From the NCBI RefSeq assembly GCF_013386825.1, contig NZ_JACARC010000037.1:186001-250000 (forward strand): a stretch of 64,000 nt of DNA. Direction: 5' to 3'. The position numbers and the translations under genes were made by a program. Source of the DNA: Pseudomonas sp. IPO3778 (GTDB lineage: Bacteria > Pseudomonadota > Gammaproteobacteria > Pseudomonadales > Pseudomonadaceae). Within the stretch, counting starts at the first letter, position 1. Every line of letters starts with the position of its first letter. This document shows positions 26,298 to 35,326 of the stretch, piece by piece. The notes under the pieces were generated by a model. That model was not told the DNA's origin and ran no database searches. It saw nothing but the letters and a program-made list of their open reading frames with translations.

Positions 26298-27140
26298 ATG
26301 CTGCCGATTCGCCGCGATATCCGTTTTGCCCTGCCCGCCGAACGCATCAAGAACTGGCACGAACAAGGCCCGTTCATCACGCATTTTTTCAACGCGTTGT
26401 CGTTGCTGTTTCCCCAGGGCGAACTGTTCTTCATGGACAGCGTGCGCCATTACCGCCAGCGCATCGAAGACCCGGAACTGAAGAAGGAGATCCAGGGTTT
26501 TATCGGCCAGGAGGCCATGCACAGCCGCGAGCACGTGGCCTATAACGACCTGCTGCAGGCCGCCGGGCTGCCGGCGCAGACCCTGGATCGCCGGCTGAAA
26601 ATGATCCTCGACGCCCAAAAGAAATACCTGCCCGCCTCGTTCAACCTGGCGGTGACCATTGCCCTGGAGCATTACACCGCGATGCTCGCGGAAATCCTCC
26701 TCAGCGACCCGTCGCGCTTTGGCGATTCGGTCAAGGGTTACCAGCAGATGTGGTACTGGCATGCCCTGGAGGAAACCGAGCACAAGGCGGTGGCGTTTGA
26801 TGTGTGGAACAGCGTGATCAAGCCCGGGCCCAAGCGGTATTTGCTGCGCACCGGGAGCATGCTCATCACCACTGGGATGTTCTGGCTGGTGATTCTGGAC
26901 TTCCACCTGCGCCTGCTGTTTGCCGACCGGCGTTCCGGTGGGCATGTGAAGGGCTTCTGGCGGATGCTGAAGTTTCTCTATGGGCCCAAGGGGGTCTTCC
27001 CGCGCATGGCGCTGCCCTGGTTGCATTACTTCAAGCCAGGGTTTCATCCCTGGGATCATGACAACCGGGCGCGCCTGGCGGGCATTGACCGGTTGGTGGA
27101 GGAGATCGAGCAGACCCATAACGGGTATGGGCCCGCCTGA
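26298..27140 (+). CDS. Ferritin-like di-iron protein of the 'metal-dependent hydrolase' family (PF10118-type)
   Basis: 280 residues, mostly helical, with carboxylate/His motifs in the order GELFFMD, QEAMHSREH (E-x3-H-x3-H), LEHYTAML and HALEETEHKAVAFD (E-x2-H). This pattern is a four-helix di-iron site. The protein family is annotated as a metal-dependent hydrolase without a proven reaction. A hydrophobic stretch lies at about 195-212. It is 15 nt after the SDR in the same operon, so a role in oxidation of the same hydrophobic substrate is likely. The convergent RNase gene ends 6 nt away. Confidence 0.75.
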   Translation: MLPIRRDIRFALPAERIKNWHEQGPFITHFFNALSLLFPQGELFFMDSVRHYRQRIEDPELKKEIQGFIGQEAMHSREHVAYNDLLQAAGLPAQTLDRRLKMILDAQKKYLPASFNLAVTIALEHYTAMLAEILLSDPSRFGDSVKGYQQMWYWHALEETEHKAVAFDVWNSVIKPGPKRYLLRTGSMLITTGMFWLVILDFHLRLLFADRRSGGHVKGFWRMLKFLYGPKGVFPRMALPWLHYFKPGFHPWDHDNRARLAGIDRLVEEIEQTHNGYGPA

Positions 27141-27146
27141 CGCTGC

Positions 27147-27785
27147 TTAGCGCTGGGTCGGGATCCGAATGTCGCCCTCCCGGCACTGGCTCTTGACGCT
27201 GCGCGGGCAGCCGGCGAAGGCCAGGTCCTTGGTCAGGCACACCCGCACCTCGGTCAGCACCGCGCCCTTGCAGATCACTGCCAGCCCGTGGTTGCCCATG
27301 GCCGGGTTGCTCTGGCGAAACAGCGCTTCGATGTCCCGCGCGCCCAGGTTGCCGGGGGCATTGAAGGGCTCAAGCGCAGGCGGGATCTTGACCGCGCCCA
27401 GCGCGGCATCGGTCTTGTCCAGATAGGCCGAAGCCTCAAGGCCGCTGCAAGTGCCGTGCTTGGCCCACTCATGCCTGAGCAGCTTGGGCGACGGGAACAT
27501 CGTTCTGCCCCGGGCGAAATCGGCATCCGACAGACGCGACTGCGGCGCACACGACGCCGGCCAGCCGCCTTTCGCGTACTGCGGCCACAGGCCATGCAGC
27601 ACAAACCCGTAGCCCTTGCCCGAGCATTGCTGGTCGTCCGGGTGCGTCAGGCAGAAGGTCGGCGACCAGGACAACGACAACACGTAAAAATCAAACTCCC
27701 CGGCCTGCCCCTGGGCCCGCGGTGCTGCCGTGGCGGCGCCCGCCAGCACCAGAAACAACCCCATCCAGGCTGCGTTCCATTTCAT
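27147..27785 (-). CDS. Secreted ribonuclease T2 family protein
   Basis: 212-residue endoribonuclease with signal peptide (1-20, GAATAA). Both conserved active-site segments are complete: CAS I FVLHGLWPQ (about 62) and CAS II HEWAKHGTCSG (about 105). Cysteine pairs are typical for the periplasmic RNase I group. It would degrade RNA non-specifically in the periplasm. AAGGA lies 8 nt before the ATG. It is not obviously linked to its neighbours. Confidence 0.92.
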   Translation of the reverse strand: MKWNAAWMGLFLVLAGAATAAPRAQGQAGEFDFYVLSLSWSPTFCLTHPDDQQCSGKGYGFVLHGLWPQYAKGGWPASCAPQSRLSDADFARGRTMFPSPKLLRHEWAKHGTCSGLEASAYLDKTDAALGAVKIPPALEPFNAPGNLGARDIEALFRQSNPAMGNHGLAVICKGAVLTEVRVCLTKDLAFAGCPRSVKSQCREGDIRIPTQR

Positions 27786-27822
27786 CTGTTCATTCCTTTA
27801 AAAAGACACCATTCCAGCACGG

Positions 27823-28803
27823 TTAAACCGCCAGGTTGGGGTTACGTTGCAGCACCCGGTCCATGACCCGATCGGTCTTCAACGCCTCGATCGCGAGCGC
27901 CGGGTGTTTGCTCTCGCCACGAATATGCGCATTCATCCCCAGCACGTGGTGCCACTGGATATGGGCATGGTTCGGCACTTCCACTTCTTCGCAGGTCTCG
28001 GCCTCAAGGCGCAACGGTGCCTCATCGAACACCGAGAAGGTGATACGGCCCTTGCTGCCGATCAGCTCCACCCGGTCTTCGCGGCGGTCGGCGACAAAGT
28101 TCCAGCAGCCCATGCCCAGGGCGCCCGAGGCGAAGGTCCAGCAGGCGGTGACCGCATCCTCGGCGGCATAACGCCCGGCCTGGCGCGCGGTAAACCCGGC
28201 CACGTCGACGATATCCCCGACCAGGTACTGGAACAGGTCAAAGCCGTGGCTGGCGAGATCCGCAAAATAGCCGCCGCCGGCAATCGCCGGGTCGGTGCGC
28301 CAGTTGGCGCTGCTGGCGTCGTCCTCGGAAGGCGGCTTGCACAAGCTCCAGGTCAGGTGACGCAACTCGCCGATGCGCCCGTCCTGCAGCCAGTCCCGCA
28401 CCTGCTGGAAGCGCGGCAGGGAACGCCGGTAATAGGAGACAAACAGGTGCAGCCCGGCCTGCTCGAAGGTGCGCTGCATCAGCGCGCTTTGCTCGGCATT
28501 CAGCGACATGGGTTTCTCGACGCAGCAATGCTTGCCTGCGGCGGCCACCATCAGGCTGTATTCCAGGTGGCTGTCAGGCGGGGTGGCGATATAGACCGCG
28601 TCCACTTCCGGGTCGTCGATCAGCGCCTGGGCGTCGGTGTAGAAGCGGGCGATGCCATGGCGTGCCGCATAATCGCGCACGGCCTCTTCGCGGCGCCCCA
28701 TCACAGCCACCAGCGCGGAACCTGGCGCTTTGTAGAAGGCGGGGCCACTCTTGAGTTCAGTGACACTGCCACAGCCGATCATGCCCCAGCGTACGGTGTT
28801 CAT
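27823..28803 (-). CDS. Gfo/Idh/MocA-family oxidoreductase
   Basis: 326-residue NAD(P)-dependent oxidoreductase acting on sugars or polyols. The Rossmann motif MIGCGSVTELKSGPAF is at residues 8-23, the cofactor/catalytic EKPMSLNAEQ at about 95 and the second-domain DLASHGFDLFQYLVGD at about 180. The ATG at 28803 with AAGGAG 6 nt upstream is chosen; the frame opens 22 codons earlier without a site. It stands alone, so the substrate is open. Inositol or scyllo-inositol dehydrogenases belong to this family, but the iol operon is 20 kb away. Confidence 0.85.
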   Translation of the reverse strand: MNTVRWGMIGCGSVTELKSGPAFYKAPGSALVAVMGRREEAVRDYAARHGIARFYTDAQALIDDPEVDAVYIATPPDSHLEYSLMVAAAGKHCCVEKPMSLNAEQSALMQRTFEQAGLHLFVSYYRRSLPRFQQVRDWLQDGRIGELRHLTWSLCKPPSEDDASSANWRTDPAIAGGGYFADLASHGFDLFQYLVGDIVDVAGFTARQAGRYAAEDAVTACWTFASGALGMGCWNFVADRREDRVELIGSKGRITFSVFDEAPLRLEAETCEEVEVPNHAHIQWHHVLGMNAHIRGESKHPALAIEALKTDRVMDRVLQRNPNLAV

Positions 28804-28944
28804 CTGCTTCTCCTTCGGGTGAGTTTTTTTCGATGGGGCAGTATCGGTGTTTTCCGGTCCCCTCTCCACCCTGCCGGATAAAGACTGAGCATGACAATTG
28901 CATTACACTTTTATGACAACCATCTCGCTGCGGGGGCACAGACG

Positions 28945-29307
28945 ATGAAAATAAGGGCCACGGTGATTTGCGAGCACGACGGGCACATCCTGTTCGTGCG
29001 TAAAGCCCGATCGAAATGGGCACTGCCGGGCGGCAAGGTCGAGCGCAACGAACGGCCGGTGGGCGCCGCCGCACGGGAGCTGGAAGAAGAAACCGGGCTG
29101 AACGTGGACGGTTTGCTGTTATTGCAGGAGCTGAAGGCCAGCGACACGCTGCACCATGTGTTCGAGGCGTCGGTGGTGAACATCGATGAAGCCCGGCCCC
29201 TGAGTGAAATCAAGGAATGCCAGTGGCATCCCTACACGCGCCTGGAAGACCTGGACACCACCCAGGCCACCCAGCAAATCGTCAAATCCTTTCTGCGCCG
29301 TCTCTAA
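28945..29307 (+). CDS. Nudix hydrolase
   Basis: 120-residue Nudix pyrophosphohydrolase with a complete Nudix box GKVERNERPVGAAARELEEE followed by TGL (about residues 31-53). An ATG 18 codons upstream is in frame; MKIRATVICEHDGHI is chosen because the family fold begins there and GGGGG precedes it. The substrate is unknown. Its stop overlaps the stop of the convergent SBP gene by 4 nt (CTAA). Confidence 0.85.
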   Translation: MKIRATVICEHDGHILFVRKARSKWALPGGKVERNERPVGAAARELEEETGLNVDGLLLLQELKASDTLHHVFEASVVNIDEARPLSEIKECQWHPYTRLEDLDTTQATQQIVKSFLRRL

Positions 29308-30017
29308 GGCGCCGCCAGTTCCGGGCTTTGCCCGCTGCGCGACAACGCCTGTTTGACCCACCCATTGGCTTTCTGCCGTTCGACAAAGGATTTGACGAAC
29401 GCGGCAGCGGCTGTGTGCGCCACCGGTACCGCCACCGCTTGGCTGATGCTCATGAAGTCATCGTCCAGCAGGCGCCAACGCTCATCCACCCGGGTTCGCA
29501 GGTAATCCCGAACCCCGGCCGCCGCATTCAAGCCTTGCTCGATAAACAGGTCCACAGCACCTGCCGAGGTGGGCGCGCGCACCAGTTCAGCGTGTTGCAC
29601 CGTGCGGCTCAGGTACAGGTCATACGCCGCGCCCTGGCCGACGGCAATGCGTTGGCCGGGAGCATCCAGTTGCGCGACGCTGCTCAAGGGCGAATCCACC
29701 GCCACCAGGTACGTGCCCTTGATCAGCACGTAGGGCGCACTGAAGGCGATTTCCCGCTCGCGCACCGGTTCGATGGCCAGGAATGCCACGCGCCAGAGGT
29801 CATCAGCCAGCGCGGCGAAGACCTTGCCCGCCGCTTCAAAGGTGATCAACTCAAGCCGAGCGCCCAACTCCTCGGCCAGGGCCCTGGCCAGCGCCACCGA
29901 CACGCCCTGGGGTTCACCGCCTTCGCCGCGCTGGGCCAGCACCGGGTTGCCAAAGTTGATGGCCGCCCGGAGCACACCGCCGGGGGCCAGTTGTTGCAGT
30001 ACCTGGGGGTCAATCAT
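29304..30017 (-). CDS. Signal-less SBP_bac_3-domain protein, in operon with an aconitase
   Basis: 237-residue type II periplasmic-binding-protein fold with no signal peptide, no lipobox and no ABC genes beside it, so it is probably cytosolic. Segments are LRAAINFGNPVLAQR (about 16-30), EAAGKVFAALADD, AFLAIEPVREREIAFSAPYV and IAVGQGAAYDLYLSRTVQHA. The same segments are nearly identical in the C-terminal half of the TerC fusion at 44476. It overlaps the aconitase gene by 8 nt. The ATG at 30017 is chosen because AAGGAG is 6 nt upstream; a GTG one codon earlier is possible. SBP_bac_3 folds can be enzymes (PheC cyclohexadienyl dehydratase), so an enzymatic or sensor role linked to the aconitase is proposed as inference. 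Confidence 0.75.
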   Translation of the reverse strand: MIDPQVLQQLAPGGVLRAAINFGNPVLAQRGEGGEPQGVSVALARALAEELGARLELITFEAAGKVFAALADDLWRVAFLAIEPVREREIAFSAPYVLIKGTYLVAVDSPLSSVAQLDAPGQRIAVGQGAAYDLYLSRTVQHAELVRAPTSAGAVDLFIEQGLNAAAGVRDYLRTRVDERWRLLDDDFMSISQAVAVPVAHTAAAAFVKSFVERQKANGWVKQALSRSGQSPELAAP

Positions 30018-32661
30018 CACGCGCTCCTTGAACGGTTCTTTGCACGGTCTTGCGAATCACAAAGGGCAACACGCCGCCGTGTTCAAGGTAACCAACCTCT
30101 TGCAACGCGTCGAGGCGCAAGGTCAGCGGGGTGCGCGTGGTTTCACCGTTGGCACGCCCGATCTGCAAGGTGATCGGGTTCTCGCCGACCCGTAACTGAT
30201 CCAGGCCGAGGAAGGTCAGGGATTCGCTGCCATCGAGGTTCAGGTCCTGCACGGTCGCGCCGTCATCGAACACCAGCGGCAGCACGCCCATGCCAATCAG
30301 GTTGCTGCGGTGAATCCGCTCGATGCTGCGGGCCACCACCACCTTGATGCCCAGCAGCGTCAGGACCTTCGCCGCCCAGTCGCGGCTGGAGCCGGCGCCG
30401 TAGTTGATCCCGGCAAACAACACCGTCGGCGTACCGGCATAGCTTTGGGCGGCGAGGTACAGCGGCAGGTAGTCGCTGTGGTCGGCGTTCCACGCCCAGA
30501 CGCCCTGACGCGAGGGTTGATCGGGGAACAGCAGGTTATTCAGGCGCGGGTTGGTGAACGCGCCGCGCACCATCACTTCGTGGTTGCTGCGCCGGGTCGA
30601 ATACTGGTTGAAATCCGCCAGCGCTTCACCGCGCTCACGCAGCCAGTGCCCGGCCAGGCTGTCGGCCGGAATCGTACCCGCCGGGGAAATATGATCGGTG
30701 GTGACGTTATCCCCCAGCACCACCAGCGCCCGGGCGTTGCTGATGGACAACGACGTGGCCGGCACCGGCGTGACCGCGGCGAGGTACTGCGGGCGGCGCA
30801 AGTAGGTGGAGTCCGGGTGCCAGGCAAACTGCACGCTGGCGTCGGCTTCCAGCGCCTGCCAGTGGTGAGTGCCTTGCCACAGCAGGGCCTGGCGCTGTTG
30901 GAACACGGCCGGGCGCACCACCGCCGCCATTTGCGCGGCGACGTCGGCTTCGCTGGGCATCAACTCGTGCAGGTACACCGGCTGGCCGTGGGCGTCCGTC
31001 GCCAGGGGTTGGGCCGACAGGTCCACGTCGATGCTGCCCGCAATGGCATAGGCCACACACAAGGCGGGCGACGCGAGGTAGCCGGCCGGGACTTTCGGGT
31101 TGACCCGGCCTTCGAAATTGCGATTGCCGGAGAGCACCACCACGCCTTTCAACCCCTGTTCGGCGAAGGTCTCGACATGGCGTTCAAGGCTCCCGGAATT
31201 GCCGATGCAGGTCATGCAGCCAAAGCCCGCCAGGTCGAAACCCAGCGCGGCGAAATCCTCCAGCAAGCCGGCGTCCCCAAGGTAATCAGCCACCACCCGC
31301 GAGCCTGGTGACAGCGACGTCTTGACCCACGGTTTGCGCGTCAGCCCACGGGCGCGGGCGTTACGGGCAAAAAGCCCGGCCTGGATCATCTGCGCCGGGT
31401 TGGCGGTGTTGGTGCAACTGGTGATGGCCGACATCACCACCGCGCCATGGGTGATCGGCACCTGGAACGACGGCTCGAAAAACGCCTGTTTGCCGGCGCT
31501 CACGTGCTGATGAAACGAAGCGCCGGCGTCAGCCAGGGACTGGCGCTGATGGGGCTGGTGAGGGCCGGCGACGCTGGGTTCAACGCTCCCCAGGTCCAGC
31601 TCGATCAGCTCATCGAACACCGGTTCGGGATCGCCTTCCCGGCGCCACAGCGACTGCGCCGTCATGTAGGCCGAGACTTTGTTGATCAAGGCTTGCGGGC
31701 GGGCACTCAGGTTCAGGTAGGCCAGCGTCTCGTCATCAAACGGAAAAAACACCACCGTGGCGCCGTACTCCGGTGCCATGTTCGCCACCGTGCCCCGTGC
31801 CGCCCAACTCAAGGACTGCAAGCCCGGCCCGGTGAACTCGACAAACTTGCCCACCATGCTGCGCCGGCGCAGCAGTTCGGTCACCGTCAACGCCAGGTCC
31901 GTGGCGGTCACGCCGTCGCGCAAGGCATTGGTCACGCGAATGCCCAGCACCGGCGGATAAGGAATCGGTACCGGCTCACCCAGCATCGCCGCCTGCCCTT
32001 CCAGGCCGCCCACACCCCAGCCAAGCACGCCGATGGCATTGATCATCGGCGTGTGGCTGTCAGTGGCGACCATGCAGTCGGGGTGCAGCAGCACGTGGCC
32101 GTCACGCGGCGCGCTTTCCCACACCACCTGGGCGATGGACTCCATGTTCATCTGGTGAATGATCCCGGTGCCCGGCGGGATCACCTTGAAGTTGTCGAGG
32201 CTGGCCTGGGCCCACTTGATAAAACGGTAGCGCTCGCTGTTACGGCGAAAGTCGATGTCCAGGTTGGCGTCCACCGCGCCGGCCTCGGCGTAGTGCTCCA
32301 CGATCACCGAATGGTCGATGGTCAGCACCGCCGGGATCGACGGGTTTACCGCCCGGGGGTCACCGCCCAGCTCGGCCACCACGTCGCGCATCCCGGCGAA
32401 ATCCGCGAGGGCCGGCAGGCAGGTGGTGTCGTGGAACATCAGCCGGTTGGGCTGGAACGGCACCTCGCAATCCGGCCCTTCATCGATGGCCCGCGCCAAC
32501 ACCCGGGGCAGCGATGCCGGGGCGCAACGGGCGATGTTTTCCAGGAGGATGCGCAGGGAATACGGCAGCCGTTGCAATTGCGTCGGGGTCAGCAGTTGGT
32601 GCAGATCGATGTAGGCGAAGCGCTGGCCGTCGATGTCGAGGTGGTTGAGAAACTCGCTCAT
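30010..32661 (-). CDS. Aconitase-family hydratase (AcnA-like, divergent)
   Basis: 883-residue aconitase/IPM isomerase superfamily protein. All three Fe-S cysteines are present: SAITSCTNTANP (about 433) and FGCMTCIGNSG (about 500). Active-site segments are VATDSHTPMINAIGVLGWGVGG, SGNRNFEGRV, DNVTTDHISPAG and YGAGSSRDWAAK. Substitutions such as CTNTANP and GCMTC differ from housekeeping AcnA. It is coupled by 4 nt to an ornithine-aminotransferase-like gene upstream and by 8 nt to the SBP gene downstream. That setting suggests a special substrate rather than the TCA cycle (inference). Confidence 0.88.
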   Translation of the reverse strand: MSEFLNHLDIDGQRFAYIDLHQLLTPTQLQRLPYSLRILLENIARCAPASLPRVLARAIDEGPDCEVPFQPNRLMFHDTTCLPALADFAGMRDVVAELGGDPRAVNPSIPAVLTIDHSVIVEHYAEAGAVDANLDIDFRRNSERYRFIKWAQASLDNFKVIPPGTGIIHQMNMESIAQVVWESAPRDGHVLLHPDCMVATDSHTPMINAIGVLGWGVGGLEGQAAMLGEPVPIPYPPVLGIRVTNALRDGVTATDLALTVTELLRRRSMVGKFVEFTGPGLQSLSWAARGTVANMAPEYGATVVFFPFDDETLAYLNLSARPQALINKVSAYMTAQSLWRREGDPEPVFDELIELDLGSVEPSVAGPHQPHQRQSLADAGASFHQHVSAGKQAFFEPSFQVPITHGAVVMSAITSCTNTANPAQMIQAGLFARNARARGLTRKPWVKTSLSPGSRVVADYLGDAGLLEDFAALGFDLAGFGCMTCIGNSGSLERHVETFAEQGLKGVVVLSGNRNFEGRVNPKVPAGYLASPALCVAYAIAGSIDVDLSAQPLATDAHGQPVYLHELMPSEADVAAQMAAVVRPAVFQQRQALLWQGTHHWQALEADASVQFAWHPDSTYLRRPQYLAAVTPVPATSLSISNARALVVLGDNVTTDHISPAGTIPADSLAGHWLRERGEALADFNQYSTRRSNHEVMVRGAFTNPRLNNLLFPDQPSRQGVWAWNADHSDYLPLYLAAQSYAGTPTVLFAGINYGAGSSRDWAAKVLTLLGIKVVVARSIERIHRSNLIGMGVLPLVFDDGATVQDLNLDGSESLTFLGLDQLRVGENPITLQIGRANGETTRTPLTLRLDALQEVGYLEHGGVLPFVIRKTVQRTVQGARDD

Positions 32662-33851
32662 AGCTGCTTGAACACCCGCTCGATACGCTCAAGGCCCCAG
32701 TCCAGTTCTTCGCGGGTAATGGACAATGGCGGCGCGATACGCAGCACGTTTTCGTGGGTTTCCTTGGTCAGCAATCCTTCGGCCAATAGCGCTTCGCAGA
32801 TTGGCCGGGCATCGCGGTCCAGTTCCACGCCCACCCACAAGCCACGCCCACGAATCTCGCGAATGGCCGGCGAGTTCATCGCCGTCAGACGCTCCACCAG
32901 GTAGTGGCCCAGTCGGGCGCTGTTATCGATCAAGCCTTCTTCTTCCAGAACGTTCAAGGCTTCCAGGCCAATGGCCGCCGCCAGCGGGTTGCCGCCGAAG
33001 GTCGAACCATGGCTGCCTGCATCGAACAGGTCCATGATCGAGTGGTCGGCCACGAACGCCGACACCGGCATGATCCCGCCACCCAGGGCTTTGCCGAGGA
33101 TCAACGCGTCGGGGCGGATGCCTTCGTGCTGGAAGGCAAACCACTTGCCGGTGCGGCCGAGGCCAGACTGGATCTCGTCGAGGATCAGCAAGGTGTTGGT
33201 CTCGTCGCACAACTGGCGCAGTTCCCGCAGGAAACCCGCAGGGGGCACACGAATGCCGGCTTCACCCTGGATCGGTTCGATCAGCACGGCGCAGGTGTTG
33301 GCGGTGATGGCGTGGCGAAAACTGTCGATCTCACCGAAGCGCGCCTCGGTGAAACCGTTGCAGAACGGGCCGAAATCGGCTTTGTAATCCGGCTCCGAGG
33401 AGAAGCCGACGATGGTCGAGGTGCGCCCGTGGAAGTTGTTGTCGGCCACCACGATATTGGCCTGGTTGGCCGGGATGCCCTTGACTCGATAACCCCAGCG
33501 CCGGGCGGCCTTGATCGCGGTTTCCACGGCTTCGGCGCCGCTGTTCATCGGCAGGGCCGAGTCAAAGCCCGTGAGGCGGCACAGGGTCTTGAGGAAGTTG
33601 CCCAGGGGCTCGCTGTAGAACGCCCGGGACACCACACTGATCTTGTCGATCTGCGCCACGGCGGCGGCGCGGATGCGCGGGTGGACATGGCCGTGGCTGA
33701 CGGCGGAATAGGCCGACATCATGTCCAGGTAGCGACGGCCATCATCACCGATGGCCCAGACGCCCTCGCCCTTGACGATCACCACCGGCAAGGGGGAATA
33801 GTTGTGGGCGCAGAATTGATTTTCGAGGGTGATTGCCGGGTTGGGGTGCAT
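32658..33851 (-). CDS. rocD: Ornithine--oxo-acid transaminase-like class III aminotransferase
   Basis: 397-residue PLP enzyme of the ornithine/acetylornithine group. The N-terminus ENQFCAHNYSPLPVV matches RocD. PLP-phosphate contact lies in PMNSGAEAVETAIKAAR (about 96-112), Asp in LLILDEIQSGLGRTG, and the Schiff-base lysine in LILGKALGGGIMPVSAF (about 252). The ATG at 33851 is chosen. It overlaps the aconitase start by 4 nt, an unusual partnership. The true amino donor may differ from ornithine; nothing else of arginine catabolism is nearby except an AstE-like deacylase upstream. Confidence 0.85.
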   Translation of the reverse strand: MHPNPAITLENQFCAHNYSPLPVVIVKGEGVWAIGDDGRRYLDMMSAYSAVSHGHVHPRIRAAAVAQIDKISVVSRAFYSEPLGNFLKTLCRLTGFDSALPMNSGAEAVETAIKAARRWGYRVKGIPANQANIVVADNNFHGRTSTIVGFSSEPDYKADFGPFCNGFTEARFGEIDSFRHAITANTCAVLIEPIQGEAGIRVPPAGFLRELRQLCDETNTLLILDEIQSGLGRTGKWFAFQHEGIRPDALILGKALGGGIMPVSAFVADHSIMDLFDAGSHGSTFGGNPLAAAIGLEALNVLEEEGLIDNSARLGHYLVERLTAMNSPAIREIRGRGLWVGVELDRDARPICEALLAEGLLTKETHENVLRIAPPLSITREELDWGLERIERVFKQL

Positions 33852-33899
33852 GGTGGGATGTCCTGCCGAATAAAAAATGAATGAACAACGCAGCGCCAA

Positions 33900-33989
33900 T
33901 GTGGGAGCTGGCTTGCCTGCGATGGCGGTGTATCAGGCGGCATTGATGTCGAATATGCCGCCGCTATCGCAGGCAAGCCAGCTCCCACA
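33900..33989. repeat. REP palindrome (copy 4)
   Basis: Arms GTGGGAGCTGGCTTGCCTGC and complement, 90 nt. It fills the gap between the AstE-like gene and the aminotransferase gene on the same strand. Confidence 0.85.
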
Positions 33990-34000
33990 CTTGTCCTGCG

Positions 34001-35119
34001 TCAGGCGCTGAGGAGCTTGCCGCTGCGGATCGGCGTAGCACCGGATACCCGGCCCAGCGGATCGCCCGGTTTCACAAATCGCACATCGCGGCGCATGTAC
34101 AGCACGCCGGTGTTGTGGCTGTTGACCGTCGTGACCTGCCCACTGTGGGGATCAACGATATCGAACAACGCCTGCCCCGCCTCGATGCGGCTGCCCACTG
34201 CCGCCCGGTGTACCAGCACCCCGGCGCATGGCGCATAAAACTGTTCGCTGCCGGCCAGCGGCGTCGCCGGGTTGCGCAGGGCCGGCAATGGCCGTGGCGT
34301 GCCTTCAATCGCGCCCAGGTGGGTCAGGTAATCAATGATCGCCGTGGCGTCATGCTGCGCCAGTTCATAGGACACATCCCTCTGGCCGCGATGCTCAACG
34401 GTCACCGCCACGCTGCTGTCCGGGATCGGGAACCGCGCACCAAACCGCTCACGCAGGTTGACCCACAGCAGGTACAACGCCTCATCGAAGGAGTTGGCCT
34501 GGGAGTCGGTGGCCAGCAACGAAGCTTCGGAGCCGATATAACGTGCCAGCGGTTCCACGGTCGCCCACACGGCCTCACCGGTGTACACGTGCATCGCTGC
34601 TTCGCGGGAGCAGTGCAGGTCCAGCACGATGTCGGCGTCGTGGGCCAGCAGCATCAGGGTGCGTTGCAGCGACTGGAATTCGTCCAGTGGCGGCGAGTCC
34701 CGCAGGCATTCGCCCCAGGCCTGGCGGATCAGTTGGCGGTTGGCGTCGATGTCCTGGCCCAGCAGGTGTTCGATCTTGTCGCCGATGGCCTGATACGGCA
34801 CCGGGAAACCCCGGTTGTAATTACGCCCGCTGCCCAACTCGAAACGCCCGCTGGGGGCGCCCATGATGTACTGGCTCAGCCCGGTGGGGTTGGCCACGGC
34901 CACCAGCACGATTTCCGCTTTCAGGCGGTTGGCATTTTCCAGCTCCACCAGGTGCCGGCGCAGTTGGGCGGCCACCAGCAGCGCCGGGGTTTCATCGGCA
35001 TGCAGCGCCGCCTGGATATAGATTTTTCGACCTGCTCCCACTGCACCGTAATGCTCACTGTCCACGTGCCTGTGGGTACCTTGTGTCGCTTGCAGCAAGG
35101 GGTGTGATTTAAGTTTCAT
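34001..35119 (-). CDS. Succinylglutamate desuccinylase/aspartoacylase-like (M14) deacylase
   Basis: 372-residue zinc carboxypeptidase-fold protein of the AstE/AspA group, which cleaves N-acyl amino acids. Zinc ligands are in AALHADETPALL (H-x2-E, about 44) and DLHCSREAAMHVY (His, about 168). The catalytic Glu segment is VAVTVEHRGQRD (about 253), and the C-terminal beta barrel carries the biotinyl-like ALFDIVDPHSG. The ATG at 35119 is used; the open frame upstream has no ribosome site. It lies downstream of OprD and the Dpp importer with its own candidate operator at 35209. Confidence 0.82.
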   Translation of the reverse strand: MKLKSHPLLQATQGTHRHVDSEHYGAVGAGRKIYIQAALHADETPALLVAAQLRRHLVELENANRLKAEIVLVAVANPTGLSQYIMGAPSGRFELGSGRNYNRGFPVPYQAIGDKIEHLLGQDIDANRQLIRQAWGECLRDSPPLDEFQSLQRTLMLLAHDADIVLDLHCSREAAMHVYTGEAVWATVEPLARYIGSEASLLATDSQANSFDEALYLLWVNLRERFGARFPIPDSSVAVTVEHRGQRDVSYELAQHDATAIIDYLTHLGAIEGTPRPLPALRNPATPLAGSEQFYAPCAGVLVHRAAVGSRIEAGQALFDIVDPHSGQVTTVNSHNTGVLYMRRDVRFVKPGDPLGRVSGATPIRSGKLLSA

Positions 35120-35208
35120 AAACCGGAAATCTCGATATTCGAGTGATGAACGCTGAAGAAATATTAACGAGCCGGCGTGATCGTCTGTAAGGGCGGCCCA
35201 CACTATCT

Positions 35209-35227
35209 TGATCTGATAATCCGATCA
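35209..35227. promoter_or_regulatory. Palindromic operator candidate upstream of the AstE-like gene
   Basis: TGATCTGATAATCCGATCA is a 19-bp near-perfect palindrome (two mismatched pairs). The TGATC(N)G / C(N)GATCA arms recur in the LysR-ABC intergenic region at 41891, which suggests the same regulator. Confidence 0.5.
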
Positions 35228-35228
35228 G

Positions 35229-35318
35229 TGTGGGAGCTGGCTTGCCTGCGATCGCGGTGGGTCAGCCAGCCTATTCCGTCACTGACCCACCGCCATCGCG
35301 GGCAAGCCCGCTCCTACA
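35229..35318. repeat. REP palindrome (copy 5)
   Basis: Arms GTGGGAGCTGGCTTGCCTGC and a slightly diverged complement (GGCAAGCCCGCTCCTAC). It lies between the OprD stop and the candidate operator of the AstE-like gene. Confidence 0.8.
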
Positions 35319-35326
35319 GTGGGCTG

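Noticed and set aside
29304..30017. Ordinary periplasmic amino-acid binding protein
   Set aside because: No signal peptide or lipobox at any possible start, and no permease or ATPase gene nearby.
31447..32904. 485-codon plus-strand frame opposite the aconitase
   Set aside because: Shadow of the aconitase coding strand; no motif.
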